Below are positions 40,700 through 50,182 of a stretch of DNA of 64,000 nt, one piece after another. The notes below the pieces were generated by a model that worked only from the letters and a program-made list of their open reading frames with translations, ran no database searches and was not told the DNA's origin. Source of the DNA: CAYSFW01 sp050329935 (GTDB taxonomy: Bacteria; Pseudomonadota; Gammaproteobacteria; UWMA-0217); NCBI GenBank assembly GCA_050329935.1, contig JBHJOI010000101.1, positions 1-64,000 of the forward strand. The letters are read 5' to 3'. Position 1 is the first letter of the stretch, and the number at the start of each line of letters is the position of its first letter. The translations under genes and the position numbers were made by a program.

Positions 40700-42550
40700 A
40701 TGGAAAATCGTTTTACCGCCAAGGATTTTTTTCTCGTCCTGGTGTTGTTTGGGCTGATCGCGGCCCTGCTGCTGACCATGTACATGATCGATCGCCAGTG
40801 GCGCAAGCTCGATCAGATGGCGCAGGTGATTCGGGAGCAGGCCGATGATGTGCGTCGATTGCGACTGCGTCTCGACAGCGGCGGATTCGCCAGCGCGACG
40901 TCTGCTCCGGCGAGCCGGCAGGCTGGCGCCGTTCCCGAGGCATTTCGCCGCGCGCACGGCATCACCGAGCGGGCGGATTACGCCGAGGGCGACTGGCTGG
41001 TGCAGCCATTCGGCACATCGCTGAAGACCATCACGCCACTGGTGTCGAGCGATGCCTACGCGAGTGATGTGCAGAACTATGTGTTGGAATCGTTGCTGAC
41101 GCGCGATCCAGAAACGCTCGAGTGGCAAGGCTTCATCGCCGAAAGTTGGCGTGTGAGCGACGACGGCCTGCGTTTCACGTTCAAGTTGCGTAACGGCGTG
41201 TCTTTTTCAGATGGCGCTCCACTCACCGCCGACGATGTCGCGTTCACGTTCGGATTCATCATGGACGAGCGCATCGAGGCACCGCGGCAGCGCGCCTACT
41301 TTGAAAAGATTGAATCGGTGACGGCCGTCGACGCGTCCACCGTCGAATTCGTCTTCAAGGAACCCTATTACGACAGTCTGTCGCTCGCCGGGGGCATGGA
41401 CATCCTCGCGCGACATTTCTATGAGCCCTACCTCAAGGAGCCGCAAAAATTCAACCAATCCAAGGGCTTGTTGTTTGGCTCCGGCCCTTACCGTCTCGCC
41501 GACCCGCGCACCTGGACGCCTGATCAGGGTATCGTCGAACTGGAGCGCAACCAGCGTTATTGGGCGCCCGTGCAACCGAATTTCGAGCGCGTATTGTGGA
41601 AGATCATCGAAAACGAGACCGCGCGCCTCACCACCTACCGCAACCGCGACATCGACGTCTACAGCGCCAAGCCTTTGGAATATCAGGATCTGCGCAAGGA
41701 CGAGGCGTTGATGAGCCGCAGCCAAGCCCTGGAATACGCCTCACCGACCGCCGGCTATAGCTACATCGGCTGGAACCAGGAACGTAACGGTCAGGCGACA
41801 CGTTTCGCGGACAAGCGCGTGCGCAGAGCGATGACCTACCTCACCGACAAGCGCCGCATCGTCGAAGAGATCATGCTCGGATACGGCGAACCGGCGGTGG
41901 GTCCGTTCAGCCCGCTGAGCAAGCAGCGCGCGCCCGATCTCGAGGTCGAGCCGTTTGATGTCGAGGCCGCCAAGGCACTGTTGCGTGAAGTCGGCTTCGA
42001 GGATCGCAACAACGATGGCCTGCTTGAGGACGCCGATGGCCAACCCTTCCGCTTCGAACTGGTGTACTTTCAGGACAATGAGGACACCAAACGCATCGTG
42101 CTGTTCCTCAAGGATCTTTATGCCCGCGCTGGCGTTGAGTTGGTGCCAAAGCCGGCGGAATGGTCGGTCATGCTCGATCTGTTGAAGAAGAAGGACTTCG
42201 ACGCGATCACGCTCGGCTGGACCGGTGGCGTCGAAAGCGATCTGTATCAGATATTTCACTCAAGCCAAACCAAGACCAACGGCGATAACTTCATCAACTA
42301 CATCAATCCGGAGCTGGACAAGTTCATCGAGCAAGCCCGCGGTACGGTGGACGAAGCCAAGCGCATGCCGCTGTGGCACGCCGCCGAGCGTATCCTGTAC
42401 GACGATCAGCCCTACACCTGGCTCATGCGCCGCAAGTCGCTGATCTTCGTCGATACTAGAATGAAAAATGTCGAGATCACGCGGCTCGGACTCAACTTAG
42501 GCGACAAACCGGTGAGCTGGTACGTGCCGGCCGAGTTGCAGAAGTACTAA
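40700..42550 (+). CDS. Family 5 solute-binding protein with membrane anchor
   Basis: This is a 616-residue periplasmic peptide/oligopeptide-binding protein (SBP_bac_5). The N-terminus is unusual. MENRFTAKDFFLVLVLFGL leads into a membrane helix (10-30) with no cleavage site, then a charged, probably coiled-coil stretch (32-60), and only then the SBP domain (SLKTITPLVSSDAYASDV, GLRFTFKLRNGVSFSDG). The anchored form suggests delivery close to the inner membrane. Start 40700 is chosen over the longer frame. It begins an operon with permeases 42604 and 43979 and the fused ATPase 45169. The layout resembles the YejABEF and Dpp systems. Confidence 0.86.
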   Translation: MENRFTAKDFFLVLVLFGLIAALLLTMYMIDRQWRKLDQMAQVIREQADDVRRLRLRLDSGGFASATSAPASRQAGAVPEAFRRAHGITERADYAEGDWLVQPFGTSLKTITPLVSSDAYASDVQNYVLESLLTRDPETLEWQGFIAESWRVSDDGLRFTFKLRNGVSFSDGAPLTADDVAFTFGFIMDERIEAPRQRAYFEKIESVTAVDASTVEFVFKEPYYDSLSLAGGMDILARHFYEPYLKEPQKFNQSKGLLFGSGPYRLADPRTWTPDQGIVELERNQRYWAPVQPNFERVLWKIIENETARLTTYRNRDIDVYSAKPLEYQDLRKDEALMSRSQALEYASPTAGYSYIGWNQERNGQATRFADKRVRRAMTYLTDKRRIVEEIMLGYGEPAVGPFSPLSKQRAPDLEVEPFDVEAAKALLREVGFEDRNNDGLLEDADGQPFRFELVYFQDNEDTKRIVLFLKDLYARAGVELVPKPAEWSVMLDLLKKKDFDAITLGWTGGVESDLYQIFHSSQTKTNGDNFINYINPELDKFIEQARGTVDEAKRMPLWHAAERILYDDQPYTWLMRRKSLIFVDTRMKNVEITRLGLNLGDKPVSWYVPAELQKY

Positions 42551-42603
42551 AATCCACGAATTGCCGCCGTGAATGATTCGCGACCATCGGTGAGTGCGGT
42601 GTC

Positions 42604-43986
42604 ATGCTGAGCTACATCCTCCGCCGTTTACTATTGATGATTCCGACCCTGCTCGGGATCACCTTGGTCGTGTTCTTCGTGATGGCGTGGTCGCCGGGCG
42701 GGATCAGCGCGCAGTCGTTGGTGGATGGCTTCGGCATGAACCCGCAGGAGAAAAAAGCGCTGGAGGATTATTACAACCGTCGTTACGGGCTCGATCAGCC
42801 GGCGCCAGTGCAGTATCTGCGCTGGCTCAACAATGTCTCGCCGGTTGGGATGAAGCAGGACGCGGAAGGGCGCTACACCGAGTTTTCCTGGAACAAGGGC
42901 GTCGACCTCGGTGAGAGCATTCGTTACGGCCGACCGGTCAGTGATCTTATTCTCGAACGGGTACCGATCACCTTGCTGCTGAACCTGTTGACGATACCCC
43001 TGATCTACTACATCGCGATCCTGGTCGGCGTGCGGGCGGCGACGGATCGCGGCGGCCGCTTCGATGTCAGTTCGAGCATGGTGATGCTGGCGCTGTGGTC
43101 CGTGCCCACCATGTTGACGGGCGTGCTATTGATCGGATTCTTCGCCAGCGACCAGTATTGGCACTGGTTTCCGGCCAGTGGCCTGAACGACCGCGCCGCG
43201 CTCGACATGCCGTTCCTGCCGCATTGGTCGAATGTACTTGATGTACTCAAGGTGTTTGGCGGCATGTTGTTGGGAACGGCCGCTGGAATCGCGCTGGCGC
43301 GTTCGCGGCAGGGCGCGGTTCGCGGCGCGATGACCGGTTTGCTCGGGTTGGTGCTGGCGTGGTGGATGGCGGTAAGTCTGCCGGGCGGCTCGACACCGTT
43401 GACCCTGATTGTGATCGCAGCGTTGTTCGTGCCGATGTTTTTCGCGCTGGGGCGCAGCGACTATCTGGCGTTACGGTTATCACTCCTCGCACTGACGGGG
43501 GGCATGATGGGCATCGCGCTTGGCGCGCAGTTCGTTACCGGTGAGTACGTCAGGGGATTCTTGTTCGACCGCGCCTGGCATCTGGCGTTGCCGGTGATTT
43601 GCCTTTCCTACGGAGGATTCGCGTTTCTGGCCCGATTGACGCGCTCGGCGGTACTGGAAAATTTGCTCGCGGATTACGCGCGCACCGCACGCGCCAAGGG
43701 TTTGCCGGAGTCACAAGTATTGTGGCGGCACGTATTTCGCAACAGCTTGCTGCCGTTGATCACGGTTTCGGCGAGCTTGTTGCCGAGCCTGCTCGCGGGC
43801 TCGGTGATCGTCGAGAGCATCTTCAGTATCGATGGCATGGGCAAACTCGCGGTCGAGGCAGTCAAGGGGCGCGATCGCGAGGTGGTGCTGTCAATCACGT
43901 TGATAAGTGGTCTGTTGACACTGGTGGGTTATCTGCTCGCCGATATTGCTTATGCAATCGCTGACCCACGGGTGAGTTATGACTGA
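42604..43986 (+). CDS. Peptide ABC permease, DppB/YejB type, with insert
   Basis: This is a 460-residue permease with the BPD_transp_1 family features. The N-terminus has MLSYILRRLLLMIPTLLGIT. A periplasmic segment follows with FSWNKGVDLGESIRYGRPVS, and the coupling helix comes near the C-terminus (ADYARTARAKGLPE, with ENLLADYARTAR). Usual DppB-type permeases are about 310-360 residues. The extra length is a hydrophobic block near residues 218-318 that seems to add helices between the N-terminal and core parts. It is followed by the DppC-like gene with an 8-base overlap. Confidence 0.87.
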   Translation: MLSYILRRLLLMIPTLLGITLVVFFVMAWSPGGISAQSLVDGFGMNPQEKKALEDYYNRRYGLDQPAPVQYLRWLNNVSPVGMKQDAEGRYTEFSWNKGVDLGESIRYGRPVSDLILERVPITLLLNLLTIPLIYYIAILVGVRAATDRGGRFDVSSSMVMLALWSVPTMLTGVLLIGFFASDQYWHWFPASGLNDRAALDMPFLPHWSNVLDVLKVFGGMLLGTAAGIALARSRQGAVRGAMTGLLGLVLAWWMAVSLPGGSTPLTLIVIAALFVPMFFALGRSDYLALRLSLLALTGGMMGIALGAQFVTGEYVRGFLFDRAWHLALPVICLSYGGFAFLARLTRSAVLENLLADYARTARAKGLPESQVLWRHVFRNSLLPLITVSASLLPSLLAGSVIVESIFSIDGMGKLAVEAVKGRDREVVLSITLISGLLTLVGYLLADIAYAIADPRVSYD

Positions 43987-45172
43987 CGCGGCCGCTGCGC
44001 GTGCCGGCGCGATTTCGCCGCGTAACCGTCATCAAAGCTACGCGGCGCGGATGGTGCGTCAGACGTTTCGACGCTGGACCGCGCGTCTCGGTCTGGCCTG
44101 GGTGTTGCTGCTCGCGTTTGCCGCCGCGTTCGCGCCATTGCTTGCCAGCAGCCGACCGCTGGCGGTAAGGGAGAACGGTGTTTGGTGGAGCCCGGTATGG
44201 CGCGATTTCGGCGCCAACGACCTCGCCTGGGCCGTCGCCTTCATCACGCTGGTCTTGGTTGTGTGGTGGCCGATCAGTAGTGTCCGCAAGTTTACGCTCA
44301 TCGTCGTGGCGACCGGTGTGGCGTGGTTGGCGGGCGCGCTGTGGCTCAGTCCGCCCCAGGTCGTGATCCATGAGCAGTACCGCGAGCAGATCGAGGCCGG
44401 TCGTTTCGAGGCCGTGGTGTCGGCACCGATTCCGTTCTCGCCGCAGGATTATCAGCGCGACCGCGGCAACGTCGCACTCCATGCGCCCAGCGCGGTCCAC
44501 TGGTTCGGAACCGAGGAGAACGGGGCCGATGTGCTGTCGCGCATGATTCACGCCTCGCGTATCGCGCTTGGGATCGGCTTCGTCGCGACCGGAATCGCAC
44601 TGGTGCTGGGCGTCATCGTGGGCGGGTTGATGGGCTATTTCTCGGGCATCGCCGACATCATCGGCATGCGTCTGGTCGAGATCTTCGAGGCCATCCCGAC
44701 GTTGTTTCTGTTGCTCGCCTTCGTCGCGTTTTTCGGGCGCGATCTCTACATCATGATGGTGATCATCGGTTTGACCTCGTGGCCCGGGTACGCGCGTTAT
44801 GTACGCGCTGAGTTTCTGAAACTTCGCGAGCAGGATTATGTTCAGGCGGCGATCGCGGCGGGTCTGCCGTTGCCGTCGATTCTGTTCCGACACATGTTAC
44901 CGAACGGCGTCGCTCCGATCCTGGTGGCGGCGAGTTTCGGTGTCGCGTCCGCGATTCTCGCCGAGGCAACCTTGAGTTTCCTTGGCCTGGGCTTGGTCGA
45001 CGCACCGTCCTGGGGCCAGATGTTGAATCAAGCGGTGCGTTCGTCGGCGTTTAACTGGTGGATGGCGGTGTTCCCCGGCGGCGCAATCTTTCTCACCGTA
45101 TTTGCCTACAATCTGATGGGCGATGCGCTACGCGATGCCATTGATCCCCATTTGAGCGCTGCCGAATCATGA
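43979..45172 (+). CDS. Peptide ABC permease, DppC/YejE type
   Basis: This is a 397-residue permease. The N-terminal part holds one membrane helix, then a periplasmic section with extra helices near residues 78-118, then the core domain. Family features are HWFGTEENGADVLSRMIH, GYFSGIADIIGMRLVEI, EQDYVQAAIAAGLP (the coupling helix) and VASAILAEATLSFLGLG. It pairs with 42604. Its start overlaps that gene's stop, and its own stop overlaps the ATPase start (ATGA), so the operon is tightly coupled. Confidence 0.88.
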   Translation: MTDAAAARAGAISPRNRHQSYAARMVRQTFRRWTARLGLAWVLLLAFAAAFAPLLASSRPLAVRENGVWWSPVWRDFGANDLAWAVAFITLVLVVWWPISSVRKFTLIVVATGVAWLAGALWLSPPQVVIHEQYREQIEAGRFEAVVSAPIPFSPQDYQRDRGNVALHAPSAVHWFGTEENGADVLSRMIHASRIALGIGFVATGIALVLGVIVGGLMGYFSGIADIIGMRLVEIFEAIPTLFLLLAFVAFFGRDLYIMMVIIGLTSWPGYARYVRAEFLKLREQDYVQAAIAAGLPLPSILFRHMLPNGVAPILVAASFGVASAILAEATLSFLGLGLVDAPSWGQMLNQAVRSSAFNWWMAVFPGGAIFLTVFAYNLMGDALRDAIDPHLSAAES

Positions 45173-46842
45173 GTGATCTGCCGTTGCTCGAAGTGCGCGA
45201 TCTGCGGACCTATCTGCGCGCAGGCAAGCGCGAGGTCAAGGCCGTCGAGGGCGTCAGCTTCGCGATCAATCAGGGCGAGACATTTTGTCTCGTGGGCGAG
45301 TCCGGTAGCGGCAAGTCGATCAGCGCGTTGTCGGTGATCCGGCTGTTGCCGCGCATCGCACACCACCCGAGCGGCGAGATTTGGTTCAACTACACGGCAC
45401 CGTCGGGCACGCCTCAGCGTGTGAATATGCTCGATCTGCCCGAAGCGCGGGTGCGTGAGATTCGCGGCGCCAATATCGCGATGATCTTTCAGGAGCCGAT
45501 GACCTCGCTGAATCCGGTGTTCACCGTCGGCGAACAGATCATCGAGGCGTTGCGGCTACACAACCCCGGCATGACCGTGACTGAAGCCAGGGCGCGCGCC
45601 CGGCTCGCGCTGGAACAAGTGCAGATTCGCGACGCCGCCGCGCGCATGGGCGAGTATCCGCATCGACTCTCCGGCGGTCAGCGCCAACGCGTGATGATCG
45701 CGATGGCGATGGCCTGCGAACCCGAGCTGTTGATCGCCGATGAGCCGACGACCGCGCTCGATGTCACCGTGCAGGCCGAGATTTTGAAACTCATGCGCAA
45801 GCTCCAGGACGAGCGCGGCATGAGTATCCTGTTCATCACCCACGATTTTGGGGTCGTTTCCGAAATGGCGGATCGCGTCGCCGTCATGCGTCATGGATTG
45901 ATTGTCGAAGATCAACCCTTGGGCTCGGTGATCAATGCGCCGCGTCATGAGTACACCAAGAGCCTATTGGCCGCGCTGCCCGAGAATCTGCCCCGCCTTG
46001 CCGAGCGCCAGCCCCAGGCGGGTGACGAGCAACCGTTGGTCCAGGTCGAGCACCTCAAGGTCTATTTTCCGGTTCGAAAGGGCGTGTTTCGTCGGGTGGT
46101 CGACCATGTGCGCGCGGTCGACGAGGTTTCGGTCGCGATTCGCGCGGGTGAGATCGTGGCGCTGGTCGGTGAATCAGGCTGCGGCAAAACCACCCTAGGT
46201 CGCGCGATATTGCGTCTAACCGAACCGACCGCAGGTCGGATCGTGTTCGACGGCCGCGAAATCACGGCGTTGCCACGGCGCGAGATGCGGGCGTTTCGAC
46301 GTGAGATGCAGGTCGTGTTTCAGGATCCGGCTTCATCACTCAATCCACGTCTAACGGTCTCTACGATCCTCACCGAACCGATGCAGGTGCATGGCATTGG
46401 CGCGGATGACGACGAGCGCCTCGAACTCGCCGCGCGAGTGCTGGAGCGGGTGCAGCTCGAACGAGACCATCTATGGCGGTACCCCCACGAGTTCTCGGGT
46501 GGTCAACGTCAACGCATCGGAATCGCCCGAGCGCTCGCGCTCAATCCTCGTTTCATCGTCTGTGACGAGATTACCAGTGCGCTCGATGTCTCGGTGCAAG
46601 CGGAGATCCTGCAGCTGTTGTTAACACTGCGCGCCGAGCGCAACCTGGCGATGTTGTTCATCACCCACAATATCAGCGTGGTCGAGTACTTGAGCGACCG
46701 AATACTGGTGATGCGGCAGGGGCAGGTCGTGGAGGCGGGCGACAGTGACCAGGTATCGCAAAACCCGCGCGAGGATTACACGCGGGAGCTGATGCGGGCC
46801 GTGCCCCGACTTCGGCTCGCGGCGAACGCATCGACCCCCTGA
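45169..46842 (+). CDS. Fused double ABC ATPase (YejF-like, DppD-DppF type)
   Basis: This is a 557-residue protein with two complete nucleotide-binding domains, as in E. coli YejF. The first has Walker A GESGSGKSI, signature LSGGQRQRV and Walker B LLIADEPTTALD. The second has Walker A GESGCGKTT, signature FSGGQRQRI and Walker B FIVCDEITSALD, in which Ile replaces the usual Pro after Glu. C-terminal oligopeptide-type segments follow each domain. It powers the transporter of 40700-45172. Substrates may be peptides or peptide antibiotics; this is family knowledge, not read from sequence. Confidence 0.92.
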   Translation: MSDLPLLEVRDLRTYLRAGKREVKAVEGVSFAINQGETFCLVGESGSGKSISALSVIRLLPRIAHHPSGEIWFNYTAPSGTPQRVNMLDLPEARVREIRGANIAMIFQEPMTSLNPVFTVGEQIIEALRLHNPGMTVTEARARARLALEQVQIRDAAARMGEYPHRLSGGQRQRVMIAMAMACEPELLIADEPTTALDVTVQAEILKLMRKLQDERGMSILFITHDFGVVSEMADRVAVMRHGLIVEDQPLGSVINAPRHEYTKSLLAALPENLPRLAERQPQAGDEQPLVQVEHLKVYFPVRKGVFRRVVDHVRAVDEVSVAIRAGEIVALVGESGCGKTTLGRAILRLTEPTAGRIVFDGREITALPRREMRAFRREMQVVFQDPASSLNPRLTVSTILTEPMQVHGIGADDDERLELAARVLERVQLERDHLWRYPHEFSGGQRQRIGIARALALNPRFIVCDEITSALDVSVQAEILQLLLTLRAERNLAMLFITHNISVVEYLSDRILVMRQGQVVEAGDSDQVSQNPREDYTRELMRAVPRLRLAANASTP

Positions 46843-46863
46843 GCCACGGGCGAGACGGCTAGC

Positions 46864-47526
46864 CTAAGGCAAGCGGCGTGCGACGCAGACGAAGTGCTTA
46901 CCTTCAAACTCGATCTGGATATCGGTAAATCCGCTGGCATGCAAAGCTCGCTTCATTCCGGCGCGGGTTTGAAATGATTCGTGTCCCCAGCGCTTAACCA
47001 GTGCGATCTGGCGCCCAGTCAGATGAAACAACGCGCCATTCAGCAAGACATGGGCTCGGCGTAAGGCAGCGCCAAACCTGAGGTGCCGCAACGAGTTCAA
47101 GAACTCGTTGCGCGTGGTGGTGTACGGATGAAGTGTGAACCAGAGTCGGCCATGCGGCTTGAGCACTCGTTTGACTTCATTCAAGGTGCGCTGAATTTCG
47201 GTATACGGCACGCTTACGCGCGACACCACAAGATCAAACACCCCTTCCCGGAACGGTAACCCCTCGGCGACGCCGTTGACGAACGCGATCCGGTCAAACT
47301 GGTTGCGACCGTAAGCGAGGCAGTGATGGTCCAGGTCGAGACCGACCAGCACGGCGTCGCTGGGCAAATCCGCCGCGACCAGCGTTTGCCCGATTCCGCA
47401 GCCGATATCGAGAATCGCCCGATCCGTTTCGGTGATCGGGGGCATGATGTGGTGTTCCTCACGCGCGTCGAGCGCGATCTCAAGTTCCCGCAAGTGGTAG
47501 CGGATCGTTTCGTCGATATTCGTCAT
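46864..47526 (-). CDS. Class I SAM-dependent methyltransferase
   Basis: This is a 220-residue soluble methyltransferase. Motif I is ILDIGCGIGQTLVAADL, the strand-2 acidic residue lies in VLVGLDLDHHC, and GVFDLVVSRVSVPYTEIQR with VKRVLKPHGRLWFTLHP gives the Methyltransf_11 pattern. ATG 47526 (MTNIDETIRYHLRELE) is chosen; the frame is open to 47628, but that extension lacks family features. The substrate is unknown. It is convergent with the ABC transporter operon (21-base gap). Confidence 0.82.
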   Translation of the reverse strand: MTNIDETIRYHLRELEIALDAREEHHIMPPITETDRAILDIGCGIGQTLVAADLPSDAVLVGLDLDHHCLAYGRNQFDRIAFVNGVAEGLPFREGVFDLVVSRVSVPYTEIQRTLNEVKRVLKPHGRLWFTLHPYTTTRNEFLNSLRHLRFGAALRRAHVLLNGALFHLTGRQIALVKRWGHESFQTRAGMKRALHASGFTDIQIEFEGKHFVCVARRLP

Positions 47527-47802
47527 CGGTGGGTACGGTCCCCAAAGCCTGCTGTGTGCCTGAGCGTGCGAGTCTAGACGCTCGCGCGGGGAACCGGCAT
47601 CCACTACCGCACGTTTTTGGCGCAACAAGGCCGGGATCGGTTGACTCGGGGATCGAATTCACGACCGCCTTCGCGTTGACACTTTGCTGTCCGGTGACAG
47701 TGGTTATCGTGGCCGCGTTCAAATGTGACGGAATTTTTAACGCGCGGTGCTAAGCTTATTCAAAGGCAACCCCGGTTCCTTGCTTCCACACTCTGGTAAA
47801 GG

Positions 47803-50127
47803 ATGTTGTTCATGCTTGTTCGAGTCTATCGGCACGTCGTGTGGTCCTTGTGCGTGTTATTGGCCGGTTGCGCGGTCAATCCCTACCTCAGCGAGCACAG
47901 TTCCGGCAGTGGGATTTTGTCGGATGACACGATGTTGCGGCACGCGGATTCCGCGAAGCTGGAGGCATCGCGAGGATTGTTGATCACGGGTAATGACCGG
48001 GCCTTCCTGTCCAAACTGGAGTTGGTGAAGAATGCGCGGGCGACGCTCGATCTGATGTATTTCATTTATGCCGATGACCACAGTTCGTCGGTGCTCAGCG
48101 AAGCGTTGATCGCGGCGGCGCGGCGCGGGGTCAAGGTTCGCCTGCTGGTCGACTACCACACCAACTACGCGCGCCTCGACCTGTTTTCACTGATGCAGCG
48201 CGAGGGCGGGGCCGGACCCGACAGTCTCGAAGTCAGGTTCTATAACCGCCCGACGCGTGAAATTGTGATGGATGCCGCCTATCTGACCTTGGGTTGCGAT
48301 CGTTCCGACCCGGCGGTGTCGACCGTCGCGTGCAGCGTTGAAAAACAACGAACGATCGCCGCGGCGTTCGCCGACGAAGTCATCGAGAGCCAACCTGCTG
48401 CCGAGCTCAACATCTCGAATCTGAGCGTCGCGAACTCTGGATTGTTCCTCTCCGGGTTGTACTCGAAGAATCCCAAATTGATGGCGCAAGCGGTGCTCAG
48501 TGGACAGCCGATCGACGTCTCCGAGGTCTCTCGGGGCAGCCTCCGAATGACACCGGAGACGCGCAAAGGCCTGCTTGAATTGGCGCAGCTAGAATGGCAA
48601 CGTCGCACGGGTGACCCGTTGGAGCGGCTGGAAGCCCAGTTCAAGCTGGCGCTCGCGACCCAGTTGCATGGCGAGACGATCAACCCAATTCGTGAGGCGA
48701 TCCGCGATTTTCTACCGGTCGCGCGGCTCGATGACGCGAGCGCCGTCCGCGATTGGGAGTACCTGACGGATTTCCTCCATCACAAGTTGCTGCTGGCGGA
48801 CAACGCGCGGATGCAGATCGGCGGTCGTAATATCGAGGATTCCTACCACATGCGGCCGAATCCGCTGGTGAAGAAGTACATCTTCATGGACACCGACCTG
48901 CAACTCGATCTGCATGGCAGCGGCCTCGACCTGCGCGGCACCTTTGACCGGCTCTGGGATTTCCGCGCGATGGTCGCGAGTCTGGATGAGGTTCGCCAAC
49001 ACGCGCCCAACGAGCTTGCCGTGAATATCGCGGCGTTCGAGGGTGCGGCGCAGTACTGTGCCAACGTGGCCGGAGCCCCCGCGCGTGAGCAATGCGTGGC
49101 GGGCGAGTTCGCGCGACGCGGCGACGATCTACGTGCACGCGAGGACGCCGCGCTCGAGAGCATGCGGCGTCACGCGGATCAATATTGGTCGAGCTATCGT
49201 CCAGCCGGCGACAGCGACTCGGCGCCGTCGATCGGGGTCGATGCCACCGCCTTGCTTGCCTATGTCGAAAATCTGCCGCTGGCGGGCGGGCCCACCGCGC
49301 TCGAGGCAAGCCGGAGCTACGGTGCGCGCGATGGCGCCGAGGCGCGTTCGGGCAAACGCATCCACGGGCTGTGGTTGGCCGCGCTGGAGCACGTCTGCCG
49401 ACAAGCAAGCCCGCAATCGCCGCGTCGAATCGTGCTGCACAATGCTTATTTCGCACCGCCGGCAAATCTCATCGAGCGTTTCGGCGAAATGGTTTCGGGC
49501 GAAATCCCTTGCGCCGGGGTCACGGTCACGGTGTTGACGAACTCCGAACAAACGACGGATCTGGTACCCGTGAATCTGGTGGCTCGGCACATCCTGAAGG
49601 CGTTCGCCGAGTTTTCGGCGCAACGGCACGATCCGGCGCGCGGCGCGCGCTTCGAGTATTACGAATACGTACCGCCAGTCGGCGCGACGGCCGGGCAGGC
49701 GACCGAGTCGCTACATTCAAAGGTGGCAATTCTCGGTGACGATCTGCTGGTCGGTTCGGCCAACGCGGACCTGCGCAGCTATCTGATGGATTCCAACAAC
49801 GCGATGTTCATCAGAAATGCGCCGAACTTGTTGAATGGCTATCAACGTTGGGTCGACGGGCTGCTGGCTGATCCACGTCGCACCCGCAATCAGACCGATT
49901 TTTTCGTCACCACCTCGCACGAGCAGATCGTCACGGAAGATCGGCAGGCACTGCGCGCGATCGTGGCCCGCTACGGCGCTGAGCGTTGGCTTGCGCCGGC
50001 GCAGATTCAATTCGCCGAGGATTCGATCATCGCGCTGCTGCGACGCGTTCACGCGCTGACGCTAGGCATACTGGCCGGTGATCAAGCGCAGGCGGCTGAG
50101 TATAATCGCGCGTTCAAGGGTATCTGA
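47803..50127 (+). CDS. Phospholipase D-like lipoprotein (cardiolipin synthase type)
   Basis: This is a 774-residue lipoprotein with lipobox LLAGC (Cys23). The PLD fold starts with LMYFIYADDHSSSVLSEALI and AARRGVKVRLLVDY. The first HKD motif is HHKLLLADNARMQIGGRNI (about residue 325). The second is HSKVAILGDDLLVGSANAD (about residue 636), in which the Lys-to-Asp spacing is one residue longer than the HxKx4D consensus. A long insertion (about 365-600) separates the two. PLD-type enzymes make cardiolipin or hydrolyse phosphodiesters; this one may act on periplasmic or outer-membrane lipids. The start could be 47803 or ATG 47812. Confidence 0.83.
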   Translation: MLFMLVRVYRHVVWSLCVLLAGCAVNPYLSEHSSGSGILSDDTMLRHADSAKLEASRGLLITGNDRAFLSKLELVKNARATLDLMYFIYADDHSSSVLSEALIAAARRGVKVRLLVDYHTNYARLDLFSLMQREGGAGPDSLEVRFYNRPTREIVMDAAYLTLGCDRSDPAVSTVACSVEKQRTIAAAFADEVIESQPAAELNISNLSVANSGLFLSGLYSKNPKLMAQAVLSGQPIDVSEVSRGSLRMTPETRKGLLELAQLEWQRRTGDPLERLEAQFKLALATQLHGETINPIREAIRDFLPVARLDDASAVRDWEYLTDFLHHKLLLADNARMQIGGRNIEDSYHMRPNPLVKKYIFMDTDLQLDLHGSGLDLRGTFDRLWDFRAMVASLDEVRQHAPNELAVNIAAFEGAAQYCANVAGAPAREQCVAGEFARRGDDLRAREDAALESMRRHADQYWSSYRPAGDSDSAPSIGVDATALLAYVENLPLAGGPTALEASRSYGARDGAEARSGKRIHGLWLAALEHVCRQASPQSPRRIVLHNAYFAPPANLIERFGEMVSGEIPCAGVTVTVLTNSEQTTDLVPVNLVARHILKAFAEFSAQRHDPARGARFEYYEYVPPVGATAGQATESLHSKVAILGDDLLVGSANADLRSYLMDSNNAMFIRNAPNLLNGYQRWVDGLLADPRRTRNQTDFFVTTSHEQIVTEDRQALRAIVARYGAERWLAPAQIQFAEDSIIALLRRVHALTLGILAGDQAQAAEYNRAFKGI

Positions 50128-50182
50128 TGGGGGCAAGGCGCGCGGTGTACCGATCAAATCTATCAACCGGGAAGTTTCGTCC

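Noticed and set aside
43895..44893. 332-codon open frame on the - strand
   Set aside because: It is antisense to the DppC-like permease and very rich in Arg, Asp, Gln and His, typical of a shadow of a membrane-protein gene.
47676..47704. Sigma-70 promoter for the phospholipase D-like gene
   Set aside because: A perfect TTGACA is present, but no acceptable -10 lies 16-18 bases downstream.
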